This document shows positions 53,668 through 63,654 of a DNA stretch of 64,000 nucleotides, piece by piece (positions within the stretch are counted from its first letter, which is position 1; each line of letters begins with the position of its first letter). The notes under the pieces are model-generated. The model was given only the letters and a program-made list of their open reading frames with translations. It did not search any database and was not told where the DNA came from. Both the position numbers and the translations under genes were made by a program. The stretch covers positions 2,147,001 to 2,211,000 of the forward strand of contig NZ_AP024169.1 of NCBI RefSeq assembly GCF_016591975.1, given 5' to 3'. Source of the DNA: Anaeromicropila herbilytica (GTDB taxonomy: Bacteria > Bacillota > Clostridia > Lachnospirales > Lachnospiraceae).

Positions 53668-53935
53668 GATATGATGTTGGGGGCAAAAGCCTTATTTATG
53701 TTTGATGAGTGTATATCGCTGTATAATTATGAATTTTGGCTACCTTTCCCTCAAGTATCATATTTTTTACAAGCCTCAAAGCAAGTGAAAATACTCACTT
53801 ATGTTCCTACTTTCACTTTGAGTCTTGACAAAATATAAACGATACTTTCGGCCGGATTACGCCAAAATTAATAATTATACATCAATATACACAATGCAAG
53901 TTATTAAAGGCTTTTGACCCCAACATCAATGATAT
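53668..53935. repeat. About 265-bp foldback element (long imperfect inverted repeat)
   Basis: Left end GATGTTGGGGGCAAAAGCCT pairs with the right-end complement; TGTATAATTATGAATTTTGGC pairs with GCCAAAATTAATAATTATACA over 20 nt; the apex CTCAAAGCAAGTGAAA pairs with TTTCACTTTGAG. Same size and plan as the element at 31994-32257 but a different sequence. No ORF. It lies between the J/TPR gene and hscC. Confidence 0.75.
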
Positions 53936-54037
53936 ACATATGATATTATATGAATGAGATAAACAAAATGATATATAATTCGATAAATAGAAAGTTTAAA
54001 TGAAAAATAACAGAATTATAATTTAGGAGGAAAACAA

Positions 54038-55744
54038 ATGATAATTGGAATTGATTTGGGAACAACCAACAGCCTTGCTGCTTATTTTACCGAAGAGGGT
54101 CCAAAGATTATTCCAACAAGACTTGGAAATAATATGGTCCCATCTGTGGTCAGCATAGATGAAGAAGAGCATGTATATATTGGTGAAACTGCAAAAGAGA
54201 GAGGAATTCTATATCCTGAAAGCACTGCAGAAGTGTTCAAGAGAAGTATGGGAACAACGAAGACGTTTCATTTGGGGACGAAAGATTATACTGCAGAAGA
54301 TTTGTCTTCTTTAATATTAAGTACATTAAAGGAAGATGCAGAACAGTATCTTGGTGAAAAAGTAGAAGAGGCTGTGATTAGTGTACCAGCATATTTTAAT
54401 GATTCCCAAAGAAAAGCAACGAAGAGGGCAGGAGAAATGGCGGGGCTTAAAGTTGAAAGAATTATTAGTGAGCCAACAGCTGCAGCTATCTCGTATGGAC
54501 TTTATCAGAAGAATCTAAATACAAAGATTCTAGTATTTGACTTAGGTGGCGGTACTTTTGATGTATCTATATTAGAACTTTACCATAATATCTTAGAGGT
54601 TAGAGCAGTTGCAGGTGATAATTTCCTTGGTGGAGAAGATTTTACAGAAGTATTGGTGCAGATGTTTCTAAAAGAATATAAGCTCGAGGAGAACTCTCTA
54701 GACCATAAAACAAGGTCACATATTAGAACACAAGCAGAACGATGTAAAAAGGAATTTTTTGAACAGCGAGTATCGACGATGAAATGCAACGTCAACGGAG
54801 AAATTATTGAATACAAGGTTGAACTAAGTAATTACGAGAAATCTTGTGAATTATTATTAGAAAGAATAAGAAAACCAATTAAGAGAAGTCTATCAGATGC
54901 GAACTTTAAATTATCAGAACTTGATGAAATTGTCCTTGTAGGTGGAGCTACCAAGCTTCCAATCATTCGTAAGTTTGTAGGTAAATTATTTGGAAGAGTA
55001 CCTAATACTAGCATTAATCCAGATGAAGCTGTTGCTTTGGGAGCAGCAATTCAAGGCGCAATGAAGGAAAGAAAAGAAGCAATAAAAGAAGTGATCTTAA
55101 CAGATGTCTGCCCATTTACACTTGGAACAGAAGTTGTTGTAGAAAGAGAAAGTAATCGTATGGAAACAGGACATTTTTATCCTATCATTGAACGAAATAC
55201 GGTAATTCCAGCAAGTAGAACAGAACGTCTATATACGGCACATGATAAACAAACCAAGATAAGAATTAATATCTTGCAGGGAGAAAGTCGATTTGCGAGA
55301 AATAACCTATCTTTAGGAGAATTATTTATCGAAGTGCCAGCGAAACCTGCAGGAGAAGAAGCGGTAGACGTCACGTATACTTATGATGTAAATGCACTTC
55401 TAGAAGTAGAAGCAACGGTTATATCTACTGGTGTTAAGAAACGACAAATTATTAAGAACAAAGATAATGCGATGAGTGATGAAATGGTGGAAGAAAGAAT
55501 GAGAGAATTAAGTTATCTAAAGATTCCACCAAGAGAACAGGAAGCAAATAAGTTGTTGTTATTTAGAAGTGAACGCTTATATGAAGAAAGTGTTGGAGAA
55601 CTAAGAAAACAGATTGAATATTATGTTCAGAGATTTGAAGATGTCCTACAGAAGCAGGATCCGGTGAAAATAGAAGCTGCAAGAGCTGAATTTAAAGAAG
55701 CACTCGATGCATTAGAAGAGGAGTTCTATTTTACAACGGATTAA
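54038..55744 (+). CDS. hscC: HscC-like Hsp70 chaperone
   Basis: 568 residues. Actin-like ATPase signatures: GIDLGTTNSLAAYF at the start, VFDLGGGTFDVSILE (phosphate 2) and EIVLVGGATKLPIIRKFV. PSVVSIDEEEHVYIGETA, FKRSMGTTKTFHLG and TDVCPFTLGTEV follow the HscC pattern rather than DnaK, and the C-terminal lid is short. HscC is a specialised Hsp70 that in E. coli works with DjlB/DjlC; the J-like/TPR gene upstream would be its counterpart here. GGAGG lies 8 nt before ATG. Confidence 0.9.
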   Translation: MIIGIDLGTTNSLAAYFTEEGPKIIPTRLGNNMVPSVVSIDEEEHVYIGETAKERGILYPESTAEVFKRSMGTTKTFHLGTKDYTAEDLSSLILSTLKEDAEQYLGEKVEEAVISVPAYFNDSQRKATKRAGEMAGLKVERIISEPTAAAISYGLYQKNLNTKILVFDLGGGTFDVSILELYHNILEVRAVAGDNFLGGEDFTEVLVQMFLKEYKLEENSLDHKTRSHIRTQAERCKKEFFEQRVSTMKCNVNGEIIEYKVELSNYEKSCELLLERIRKPIKRSLSDANFKLSELDEIVLVGGATKLPIIRKFVGKLFGRVPNTSINPDEAVALGAAIQGAMKERKEAIKEVILTDVCPFTLGTEVVVERESNRMETGHFYPIIERNTVIPASRTERLYTAHDKQTKIRINILQGESRFARNNLSLGELFIEVPAKPAGEEAVDVTYTYDVNALLEVEATVISTGVKKRQIIKNKDNAMSDEMVEERMRELSYLKIPPREQEANKLLLFRSERLYEESVGELRKQIEYYVQRFEDVLQKQDPVKIEAARAEFKEALDALEEEFYFTTD

Positions 55745-55765
55745 CTATTATATGGAGGTATTAAA

Positions 55766-56653
55766 ATGGCTAAGAATATGCTAAAAAATGAAGAACTAAC
55801 AATTACAATTGATAACTTTGGAGCAGAATTAAGTTCCATTAAAGATACAAAGACTGGAGTGGAATATTTATGGAATGCGGATGAAACATACTGGAAGCGA
55901 CATTCTCCAGTGCTATTTCCAATCGTAGGTAGCTTGAAAGATAAACAATATTCATATAATAATAATGTTTATTCAATGTCACAACATGGGTTTGCAAGGG
56001 ATAAATCTATGGATATTGTGAAGAAAGAAGAAAATGAGATATGGTTTCAGTTAGTAGCAGATGAGGAAACTAAGAGAGCATATCCATTTGATTTCACACT
56101 TGAGATAGGCTATCGTCTACAAGGTAGAAAAATATCAGTTTTGTGGAAAGTTATAAATACGGGAGAGGAAAAGATGTATTTTCAAATAGGAGCGCATCCA
56201 GCTTTCCTATGCCCAATAAGAGAAAATGAGAAGCAAACTGATTATAAAATTGATTTTCATACAGAAGAGGAGTTAACCTACAAGCTATTATCCAAAGATG
56301 GTCTATTGGAAGCAAAGGAATATGAGTTATCTACTGTAGAGGGAGTGCTTCAGGTTACGAATCATTTATTTGATAAAGATGCTCTTGTAATAGAAAAACC
56401 ATACACGAACCGTATTTCATTAAAAACACCAGAGAATAAGGATTATGTGACAGTACATTTTGATGCGCCTGTCGTAGGAATATGGTCACCAGCAGGAAGA
56501 TGTGCACCATTTATTTGTATTGAACCTTGGTATGGAAGATGCGATGCAAGTGATTTTAATGGTACATTAGAAGAAAGAGAATGGATTAATGAATTAAGTG
56601 AGAAGGAAGAATTTCAGGCTAGTTATGAGATTGAAATTGGGAAATTAGATTAA
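55766..56653 (+). CDS. Aldose 1-epimerase-like protein (LacX type)
   Basis: 295 residues, galactose mutarotase-like beta-sandwich. SPVLFPIVGSLKD, SQHGFARDK (catalytic-region His and Arg), GAHPAFLCP (His) and ICIEPWYGRCD match the LacX branch of the family, acting on the anomeric carbon of an aldose or sugar phosphate. Begins 22 nt after hscC with GGAGG upstream, so the two are probably co-transcribed despite unrelated roles. Confidence 0.88.
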   Translation: MAKNMLKNEELTITIDNFGAELSSIKDTKTGVEYLWNADETYWKRHSPVLFPIVGSLKDKQYSYNNNVYSMSQHGFARDKSMDIVKKEENEIWFQLVADEETKRAYPFDFTLEIGYRLQGRKISVLWKVINTGEEKMYFQIGAHPAFLCPIRENEKQTDYKIDFHTEEELTYKLLSKDGLLEAKEYELSTVEGVLQVTNHLFDKDALVIEKPYTNRISLKTPENKDYVTVHFDAPVVGIWSPAGRCAPFICIEPWYGRCDASDFNGTLEEREWINELSEKEEFQASYEIEIGKLD

Positions 56654-56812
56654 AATTTTTATACTTCAAAGTAAAATATTTTATCGGAAACTTGATAGAT
56701 CCAGACTTTATATTATCGGAATTACAATAATAAAACTTTTTCATTGAGGCTTCTTTTTCTCATATGGAGGTTACTAATTCATTGCATTTAGATAAAAATA
56801 GATAATCAAAAG

Positions 56813-56848
56813 AAAAAGCTTAACTTAGATACTAAGTTAAGCTTTTTT
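56813..56848. terminator. Bidirectional terminator next to tRNA-Leu
   Basis: Perfect 16-bp stem starting AAAAAGCTTAACTTAG, 3-nt loop ATA; ends the tRNA transcript on the minus strand and possibly the epimerase transcript on the plus strand. Confidence 0.88.
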
Positions 56849-56851
56849 GAG

Positions 56852-56934
56852 TGCCGGCAGTGGGACTTGAACCCACACGTGGTTACCCACAACAGATTTT
56901 GAGTCTGCATCGTCTGCCATTCCGACATGCCGGC
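56852..56934 (-). tRNA. tRNA-Leu (anticodon CAA)
   Basis: On the minus strand GCCGGCA and TGCCGGC form the acceptor stem, CAGA-CTCAAAA-TCTG is the anticodon arm with CAA, a long variable arm GTGGGTAACCAC follows, and GTGGG-TTCAAGT-CCCAC is the T arm. 83 nt, class II tRNA, CCA not encoded. It reads UUG codons. Confidence 0.93.
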
Positions 56935-57116
56935 ATAATGTTTATGTATGTCTTTAGCGACGAAATTTATTGTAACACACTTGTATAAATTATGCAAGTC
57001 TTTTATAATGGAATTATAAAAAGTAAAATAAGACAATTGCAAAACTTCTATAAATATAGCAAAATAATAGTTTTGCAAAACTTAAGTAATTGCAAAGAAA
57101 ATAAGGAGGCATTATA

Positions 57117-57620
57117 TTGACTTGTATTGAAGCACAAAGTCTTATTACTCCTTTTATTAATGATGAACTTGATATTCAGAGGCTAGAAGCTTTTATGAAT
57201 CATATAAATCATTGTGGAGAATGTAAAGAAGAGTTAGAAGTATATTATACGTTACTTACTGGTATGAAACAGTTGGATGATGATAAAAATCTATCTGGTG
57301 ATTTTCATATGCATTTTATTAATAAATTGAAAAAAACAGAAGAACGAATAAAACGCAAGAAACTTCAAAAGGTTAGAAAAAGGATAATTCTAATATGTTC
57401 GATTCTTATGGTATCCATCATTACTAGTATTAGTATAAAAGAGTATGTAGTAGATGATATTATAAATGAAGAACAACAGCAGCAGATTAATTCGAATGAC
57501 ATTCATTTAAGATACTATTTCTTTAGAGACAGAGATTCGGATTTGGAAAGATATATTACCCAGAATTATGAGAAGATTATTAAACTTAATACCAATAATC
57601 CGTATAATATAAAGAAATAG
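57117..57620 (+). CDS. Zinc-finger anti-sigma-like membrane protein
   Basis: 167 residues. The N-terminal HINHCGECKEEL (HxxxCxxC) is the zf-HC2 anti-sigma zinc motif, followed by a helix, one membrane segment (about residues 90-107) and a short external tail of 60 residues. Anti-sigma factors of this type hold an ECF sigma factor at the membrane; no sigma factor gene is next to it. Start is TTG 57117 with AAGGAGG 7 nt upstream. It precedes polA by about 90 nt. Confidence 0.75.
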   Translation: MTCIEAQSLITPFINDELDIQRLEAFMNHINHCGECKEELEVYYTLLTGMKQLDDDKNLSGDFHMHFINKLKKTEERIKRKKLQKVRKRIILICSILMVSIITSISIKEYVVDDIINEEQQQQINSNDIHLRYYFFRDRDSDLERYITQNYEKIIKLNTNNPYNIKK

Positions 57621-57713
57621 ATATGGTATAGTTTGTGAGAACTGTAATAACTACACAGTAAGCAATATTCCTTAACTTAACAAAAGATAAGGAGAAAACA
57701 AAAGGAGATCATG

Positions 57714-60428
57714 ATGAGTAAAAAAATAGTTTTAATAGATGGACATAGTATACTAAACCGAGCATTTTATGGAATACCTGATTTGACAAATTCAGAAGGA
57801 ATTCATACAAATGCAGTTTATGGTTTCTTAAATATATTATTTAAAATATTAGAGGAAGAGAAAGCAGAGTATCTGACGGTTGCTTTTGACGTGAAAGAGC
57901 CAACTTTTCGACATATTATGTACCCTGAATATAAAGGAACAAGAAAAGGTATGCCAGAAGAATTATTACAGCAAGTTCCTCTTATGAAAGAAGTGCTTGA
58001 AGCAATGGGCGTTAAGATTATTGAACGTCCTGGCTATGAGGCAGACGATATCCTTGGAACCATTGCAAAACAGAGTGAAAGAGATGGATTAGAAGTCTCA
58101 TTGGTATCGGGAGATAGGGATTTGCTTCAATTGGCTACTGATAAGATTAAGATACGAATTCCAAAGACCAAAAGAGGTGGAACCGAGATTGAGGATTATA
58201 ATACAAAGGATGTAGTAGAGAAATATATGGTTACTCCTGAGCACATTATTGATCTGAAAGGTCTTATGGGTGATACTTCGGATAACATTCCAGGAGTACC
58301 AGGAATTGGGGAAAAAACGGCTGCAAAGATCTTGGTTGAATATGGAAGTATTGAAAATGCCTATGAACACATCGAAGATATCAAACCAAATAAAGCGAAA
58401 GAAAATCTAAAAGAACATTATGATTTAGCACAGTTAAGTAAAGTGTTAGCAACAATTAAGACAGATTGTGATCTTGATTATTCCATTGAAGACGCCCAAA
58501 TAGGAAATCTATATAATGAAAATGCATATTTAATATTTAAAAGATTAGAATTCAAGAATATATTATCAAAATTTAACGTTGAAGTGAATCACAATAATAA
58601 AATTGAAGATAACTTTAAACTGATTACAGATATGTCCGAAGCAGAAACAATATTCAACAAGATTCTTGATAAAAATGCAAAAGATAATACTAACGTTCAG
58701 ATAGATAAAGGTAGAAAGATTAGTAATCTAAGTGAAGTAAGCGATTGTTTCCATGTAGGTCTTTCCATTATTCATGAAGACAATGAGGTATATGGAATAG
58801 CACTCTCATTTTCCGAAGAAGATATTTATTATATAAAAGTAGAAGGATTCATAACCTTAGAATATTTACTTCAACAGGTAAATCGCTTAATTCACGAAGA
58901 TGTTGTGATATCTATGATTGGGTTAAAAGATGATCTAAGATTCTTAGAAGCAGATGAGAGCAGTCTAATCTTTGACGCTGCTATTGCAGGGTATCTATTG
59001 AATCCTCTTAAGGACACTTATTATTATGACGACATTGCAAGGGATTATTTACAGATGACTGTGCCATCCAGAGCTGATTTACTAGGTAAATTAGGCTTAA
59101 GTTCGGCAATGAATGATAAGGAAAGGGAATTTCTTATCTTCTGTGGATATAGTTCTTATGTAGCATATCAAGCGTTTTCTACGATGAGCGAGAAATTAAA
59201 GAAGACAGAGATGCTAGATTTATTCTATGATATTGAGATGCCTATTATCTATACGCTTTATGATATGGAGGTTCGAGGCATAAAAGCGAATAAAGAAGAA
59301 CTTAAGGAATATTCCAATCAGTTATCTGTTAGAATTGATGAATTAGAGAAAAGCATCTATGAGTTAGTTGGAGAGGTATTTAATATTAATTCACCTAAGC
59401 AACTAGGAGTTATTTTATTTGAAAAATTACGATTACCATTTGCTAAGAAGACTAAGACAGGTTATTCCACTAGCGCAGATGTTCTTGACAAATTAAAATG
59501 CGAGCATCCAGTAATTAATGAAATCTTAGAGTATCGCCAATTAACTAAATTGAAATCAACCTATGCAGATGGTTTGGCAAATTATATTAAAGAAGATAAT
59601 CGAATTCATGGAACGTTTAATCAGACGATTACAGCGACAGGAAGAATAAGTAGTACGGAACCAAATCTTCAAAATATTCCAATTCGTATGGAGATTGGGC
59701 GCAAGATTCGTAAAGTATTTGTTCCGGAACAAGATTATGTATTTTTAGATGCCGATTATTCACAGATTGAACTGCGTGTATTAGCACACATGTCTGGAGA
59801 TGAGATGCTAATTAATGCGTATAAAGAAGAACAAGATATTCATAAGATAACAGCTTCTCAAGTATTTCATACACCACTTGAAGAAGTTACAAGCTTACAA
59901 AGAAGTAATGCTAAAGCTGTTAACTTTGGAATTGTGTATGGAATTAGTTCCTTCGGTTTGGGTCAGGATCTTAATATTACTAGAAAAGAAGCAGAAAGCT
60001 ATATTAGTAAGTATTTTGAAACATACCCAAGAGTAAAAGAATTCTTAGATGAATTAGTAGAAAAAGCGAAGAAAGATGGCTTTGTAACAAGTTTATTTGG
60101 TCGAATCCGTCCGATTCCAGAGATTAGTTCAAGTAATTTTATGAGTCGTTCCTTTGGAGAAAGAATCGCAATGAACTCACCTATTCAAGGTACAGCAGCG
60201 GATATTATTAAGATAGCGATGATTCGAGTAAATATGCGATTGAAAGAATTAAAATTAAGATCAAGATTACTATTACAGATCCATGATGAATTATTAATTG
60301 AAGCACATAAGGACGAAGTGGACGAAGTAACAAAGATTCTTCATGATGAGATGTTACACGCAACCTCATTAAGCGTTCCTTTAGATGTAGATGTAAATCA
60401 GGGGATGAATTGGTACGAAGCAAAATAA
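57714..60428 (+). CDS. polA: DNA polymerase I
   Basis: 904 residues: 5'-3' exonuclease (about 1-290; LIDGHSILNRAFYG, GYEADDILGTIA, GDTSDNIPGVPGIGEKTA), a 3'-5' exonuclease-like domain (about 310-490) and the family A polymerase (DADYSQIELRVLAHMS, RSNAKAVNFGIVYGIS, QIHDELLIEA). The exonuclease-like domain lacks the acidic DxE pair (it reads FHVGLSI), so proofreading is probably absent, as in other Firmicutes Pol I. Two ATGs abut; ATG 57714 has better distance to AAAGGAG. Confidence 0.97.
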   Translation: MSKKIVLIDGHSILNRAFYGIPDLTNSEGIHTNAVYGFLNILFKILEEEKAEYLTVAFDVKEPTFRHIMYPEYKGTRKGMPEELLQQVPLMKEVLEAMGVKIIERPGYEADDILGTIAKQSERDGLEVSLVSGDRDLLQLATDKIKIRIPKTKRGGTEIEDYNTKDVVEKYMVTPEHIIDLKGLMGDTSDNIPGVPGIGEKTAAKILVEYGSIENAYEHIEDIKPNKAKENLKEHYDLAQLSKVLATIKTDCDLDYSIEDAQIGNLYNENAYLIFKRLEFKNILSKFNVEVNHNNKIEDNFKLITDMSEAETIFNKILDKNAKDNTNVQIDKGRKISNLSEVSDCFHVGLSIIHEDNEVYGIALSFSEEDIYYIKVEGFITLEYLLQQVNRLIHEDVVISMIGLKDDLRFLEADESSLIFDAAIAGYLLNPLKDTYYYDDIARDYLQMTVPSRADLLGKLGLSSAMNDKEREFLIFCGYSSYVAYQAFSTMSEKLKKTEMLDLFYDIEMPIIYTLYDMEVRGIKANKEELKEYSNQLSVRIDELEKSIYELVGEVFNINSPKQLGVILFEKLRLPFAKKTKTGYSTSADVLDKLKCEHPVINEILEYRQLTKLKSTYADGLANYIKEDNRIHGTFNQTITATGRISSTEPNLQNIPIRMEIGRKIRKVFVPEQDYVFLDADYSQIELRVLAHMSGDEMLINAYKEEQDIHKITASQVFHTPLEEVTSLQRSNAKAVNFGIVYGISSFGLGQDLNITRKEAESYISKYFETYPRVKEFLDELVEKAKKDGFVTSLFGRIRPIPEISSSNFMSRSFGERIAMNSPIQGTAADIIKIAMIRVNMRLKELKLRSRLLLQIHDELLIEAHKDEVDEVTKILHDEMLHATSLSVPLDVDVNQGMNWYEAK

Positions 60429-60452
60429 GAAGGAAAAAGGGAAGGATAATAA

Positions 60453-61043
60453 ATGAAGATCATTGGATTAACTGGTGGTGTGGGAAGCGGAAAATCAACG
60501 GTTGCAAAACTAATGGGGGAGCATTATAGGGCTCATTTATTAATCGCAGATGATATTGCAAGAGATTTTATGAAGAAAGGGAATGTGAGCTTTCATCATA
60601 TTGTTGATTATTTTGGTGTTAATATATTAGATGAAGATGGGGAATTAGACCGCAAGAAATTAGCAAGTATTGTTTTTGAAGACGAAAGCAAATTGAAGAT
60701 TCTGAATTCTTTTATTCATCCATATGTAAAAGAATATATTTTAAATGAGATTGAACGTCTCAAAAAAGTTGAACCAAATGCTGTTGTACTAGTAGAAAGT
60801 GCAATCCTTTTTGAGGTATCCTATCAAGAATTCTGTGATGAAGTGTGGTATGTGAATGCCGAAGACCATATTAGAAGAATTCGTCTCAAGAAGAATAGGA
60901 ATTATACGGATGAGAAAATTGATAGTATTCTAGCAAATCAAATGACAGAAGAGGAATACAAAAAAAGAAGTACGCATGTTATCAGTAATAATGATAAAGA
61001 AGAAAACCTAATAAAGGAGCTTCAATTTTTACTAGTGAAATAA
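60453..61043 (+). CDS. coaE: Dephospho-CoA kinase
   Basis: 196 residues. P-loop GLTGGVGSGKST, IADDIARDFM, and the HPYVKEYI segment match CoaE, which adds the 3'-phosphate in the last step of coenzyme A synthesis using ATP. It starts 24 nt after polA with AAGGGAAGG upstream; polA-coaE adjacency is common in Clostridia. Length is normal. Confidence 0.95.
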   Translation: MKIIGLTGGVGSGKSTVAKLMGEHYRAHLLIADDIARDFMKKGNVSFHHIVDYFGVNILDEDGELDRKKLASIVFEDESKLKILNSFIHPYVKEYILNEIERLKKVEPNAVVLVESAILFEVSYQEFCDEVWYVNAEDHIRRIRLKKNRNYTDEKIDSILANQMTEEEYKKRSTHVISNNDKEENLIKELQFLLVK

Positions 61044-61214
61044 ATAGCTATATGATATAATAACCCTAATAGATGACAGGAAAACATAAATTTCGTAATA
61101 CAGAGGGAGAAAACTAAGCTAATGAGAAATTTTAGCTAACTACCCATATTTGTCATTGATACTAACAAATTGGATTTATCATAGATTAGCATAAGATTTT
61201 GGAGGATTGTGAGG

Positions 61215-63380
61215 ATGGAAGATATAAGATATCCGGAGCATTTAGTGTTTGGTTTAGATATAGGTACAAGAAGTATTGTAGGAACAGTAGGGTATAAAGA
61301 GAATAAGAATGGTTTCAAGGTAGTTGCTCAATATGTTAAAGAGCACGAAACAAGAGCAATGTTAGATGGGCAGATTCATGACATACCTAAGGTTGCAGAA
61401 ACTATTGCTTTTATCAAAAAAGAGTTAGAAAAAGAAATCAATCGACCATTAACTGAAGTATGTATTGCAGCAGCAGGACGTGTGCTTAAGACTATTACCG
61501 TAGAAGCTGAATATGAATTTCAGAATGAAACAATTATCACAGACGAACATGTTCATTCTTTAGATCTGATTGGTGTTGAAAAGGCATATGATGAGATTCG
61601 TGAATTAACTAAAAATGAGAATACTAATTTTTATTGTGTTGGTTATTCTGTAATAACATATTATTTGAACGAATATGCAATTACCAATCTAGAAGGACAC
61701 AAAGCGAATAAAATTGCTACAAAGCTCCTCGCTACCTTTTTGCCAGATGAAGTTATAGATAGTCTTTATACTGCGGTAGAACGTGCAGGACTTGTAGTTG
61801 CTAATCTAACGTTAGAACCGATTGCAGCGATTACTGTTGCGATTCCAGAAGCGTATCGTATGCTTAATATTGCATTAGTAGATGTAGGAGCTGGAACTTC
61901 AGATATCTGTATTACAAAGGACGGAAGTATAATTGCATATGGTATGATTCCATTTGCCGGAGATGAGATTACCGAAACAATTGCTCAGAAGTATTTAGTC
62001 GATTTTCAGACAGCTGAGAAGATGAAACAATCATGCATTAAGAAAAAATCGATTACATATAAGGATATTATGGGGTTAAGTCATAAGGTAATGTCAACCG
62101 AGATCAATGAAACTGTGAATGCTACTGTAAGAAATATAACTCAAAATATAGCAGATAAAATTATTGAATTGAATGGGGATAAGTCTGTTAGCGCTGTATT
62201 TGTTGTTGGTGGCGGTGGTAAGATGACAGGATTTATATCGTCTTTAGCAGAATATCTTAATCTTCCAAATGAGAGAGTTGCATTACGTGGTGAAGAGGTT
62301 CTTAAAGAAATAGAGTTTATGCAGCCAAAAGTTAAAAAAGACTCCTTACTTGTAACTCCAATTGGTATTTGTCTAAACTATTATGATCAGAAAAATAATT
62401 TTATATTTGTTCAAGTAAACGGAGAACGCGTGAAATTATATGACAACAGTAGATTAACCGTAGCAGATGCAGTAATCGGTGTTGGTATGAGTAATGAACT
62501 TCTATTCCCAAGAAGAGGTAAAGCAATTAATTTTACACTTGATGGAGAAAAGAGATTGGTTCGTGGTGAACTTGGAGAAGCAGCAATTGTGAAATGCAAT
62601 GATAAAGTAGTAGGAATAAGTTCGCCAATTGAGCAAAATGATAAAATTGAAGTGATTGAATCTACTGTTGGTAAGGATGCAACTTATGAAGTTCTTCAAT
62701 TACCTGAATATCAGAATAATACGATTGAATTTATCTTTAATAGTCAGAAAATTGTATGTCCTAAGTTTGTTAAAGCAAATGAAGAACTTGTCTCTGAATA
62801 TTATCAAATCAAAGATGAGGACGCTATTGAGATTCTAGATTATTATACATTAGAACAGGTTCTTTCATTTATGGATATTCCATACCATGATTCCATTCGT
62901 GTAAATAATACCTTGGCTCATCTAGAAGATAAGATTTATGCCAATTTTACAGTTCAATATGAGATAGATAATCAGGCATTTCAAAAAGTAGATGTAGAAA
63001 GTATATCTTATGAACAAGATTTTGCCTATGAAGAAGGCTCTTATACTTATGATGACTATAATCAAAATAATTCTAATCAAACTGAAGCCACAAATCAAAA
63101 TGTATTACAAGAAGATATACAACAATCGAAAAATGATACGAAGCAAGATGTGAATCAACAATCTTTAAAGCAAATCGAAGAAATTGTGGTTGTAGTAAAT
63201 GGTCAAGCAGTTTTGATGAATACTAAAAAGCAATATATACTAGTGGATGTATTAGATTTCTATCATTTTGATATGTCTGTATCCGGTGGCAATTCATTGG
63301 TGATACGAGTAAATGGTGAGGATGCAGATTTTACAACACCAGTGAAGGATAAAGATAATATTGAATTATTCTGGAAGTAA
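61215..63380 (+). CDS. FtsA-like cell division/pilus-type actin-fold protein
   Basis: 721 residues from ATG 61215 (GGAGG 10 nt upstream; GTG 61209 sits too close). The first 400 residues have the actin-fold FtsA/PilM layout: FGLDIGTRSIVGTVGY, VDVGAGTSDICIT and VFVVGGGGKMTGF. The rest is unusual: a beta-rich region (about 400-600), a Gln/Asn-rich linker, and a final beta-grasp-like segment (VVVVNGQAVLMNTKKQYILVDVLDFY, ending VIRVNGEDADFTTPV). FtsA itself is about 420 residues, so this is an extended Lachnospiraceae-type version. Its role in division is inferred. Confidence 0.85.
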   Translation: MEDIRYPEHLVFGLDIGTRSIVGTVGYKENKNGFKVVAQYVKEHETRAMLDGQIHDIPKVAETIAFIKKELEKEINRPLTEVCIAAAGRVLKTITVEAEYEFQNETIITDEHVHSLDLIGVEKAYDEIRELTKNENTNFYCVGYSVITYYLNEYAITNLEGHKANKIATKLLATFLPDEVIDSLYTAVERAGLVVANLTLEPIAAITVAIPEAYRMLNIALVDVGAGTSDICITKDGSIIAYGMIPFAGDEITETIAQKYLVDFQTAEKMKQSCIKKKSITYKDIMGLSHKVMSTEINETVNATVRNITQNIADKIIELNGDKSVSAVFVVGGGGKMTGFISSLAEYLNLPNERVALRGEEVLKEIEFMQPKVKKDSLLVTPIGICLNYYDQKNNFIFVQVNGERVKLYDNSRLTVADAVIGVGMSNELLFPRRGKAINFTLDGEKRLVRGELGEAAIVKCNDKVVGISSPIEQNDKIEVIESTVGKDATYEVLQLPEYQNNTIEFIFNSQKIVCPKFVKANEELVSEYYQIKDEDAIEILDYYTLEQVLSFMDIPYHDSIRVNNTLAHLEDKIYANFTVQYEIDNQAFQKVDVESISYEQDFAYEEGSYTYDDYNQNNSNQTEATNQNVLQEDIQQSKNDTKQDVNQQSLKQIEEIVVVVNGQAVLMNTKKQYILVDVLDFYHFDMSVSGGNSLVIRVNGEDADFTTPVKDKDNIELFWK

Positions 63381-63512
63381 ATCAAAAAAGGAATATTTAA
63401 TAGGATTGTATACTGAAAAAATATTGGATGTAATGAATGTATTATATATAATCTAATTGGATAATTTTTGTAAAACTCCAATATTAGTATAGGAATAATA
63501 AGAGTAATTAAT

Positions 63513-63590
63513 AAATGAAATGGTTCTTATTTATAAATATGTATTTATTATGTATATTTATAAATAATATAGGGATCATTTCATTTTTTT
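63513..63590 (+). terminator. Long AT-rich terminator hairpin
   Basis: AAATGAAATG pairs with CATTTCATTT and ATTTATAAATAT with ATATTTATAAAT, then seven T residues; it separates the FtsA-like gene from the last gene. Confidence 0.8.
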
Positions 63591-63654
63591 ATAGATAATT
63601 AGAAATAGGTATGATATAATGATTTGAGATTTTATCAGAAAAAGGAAGATAACG

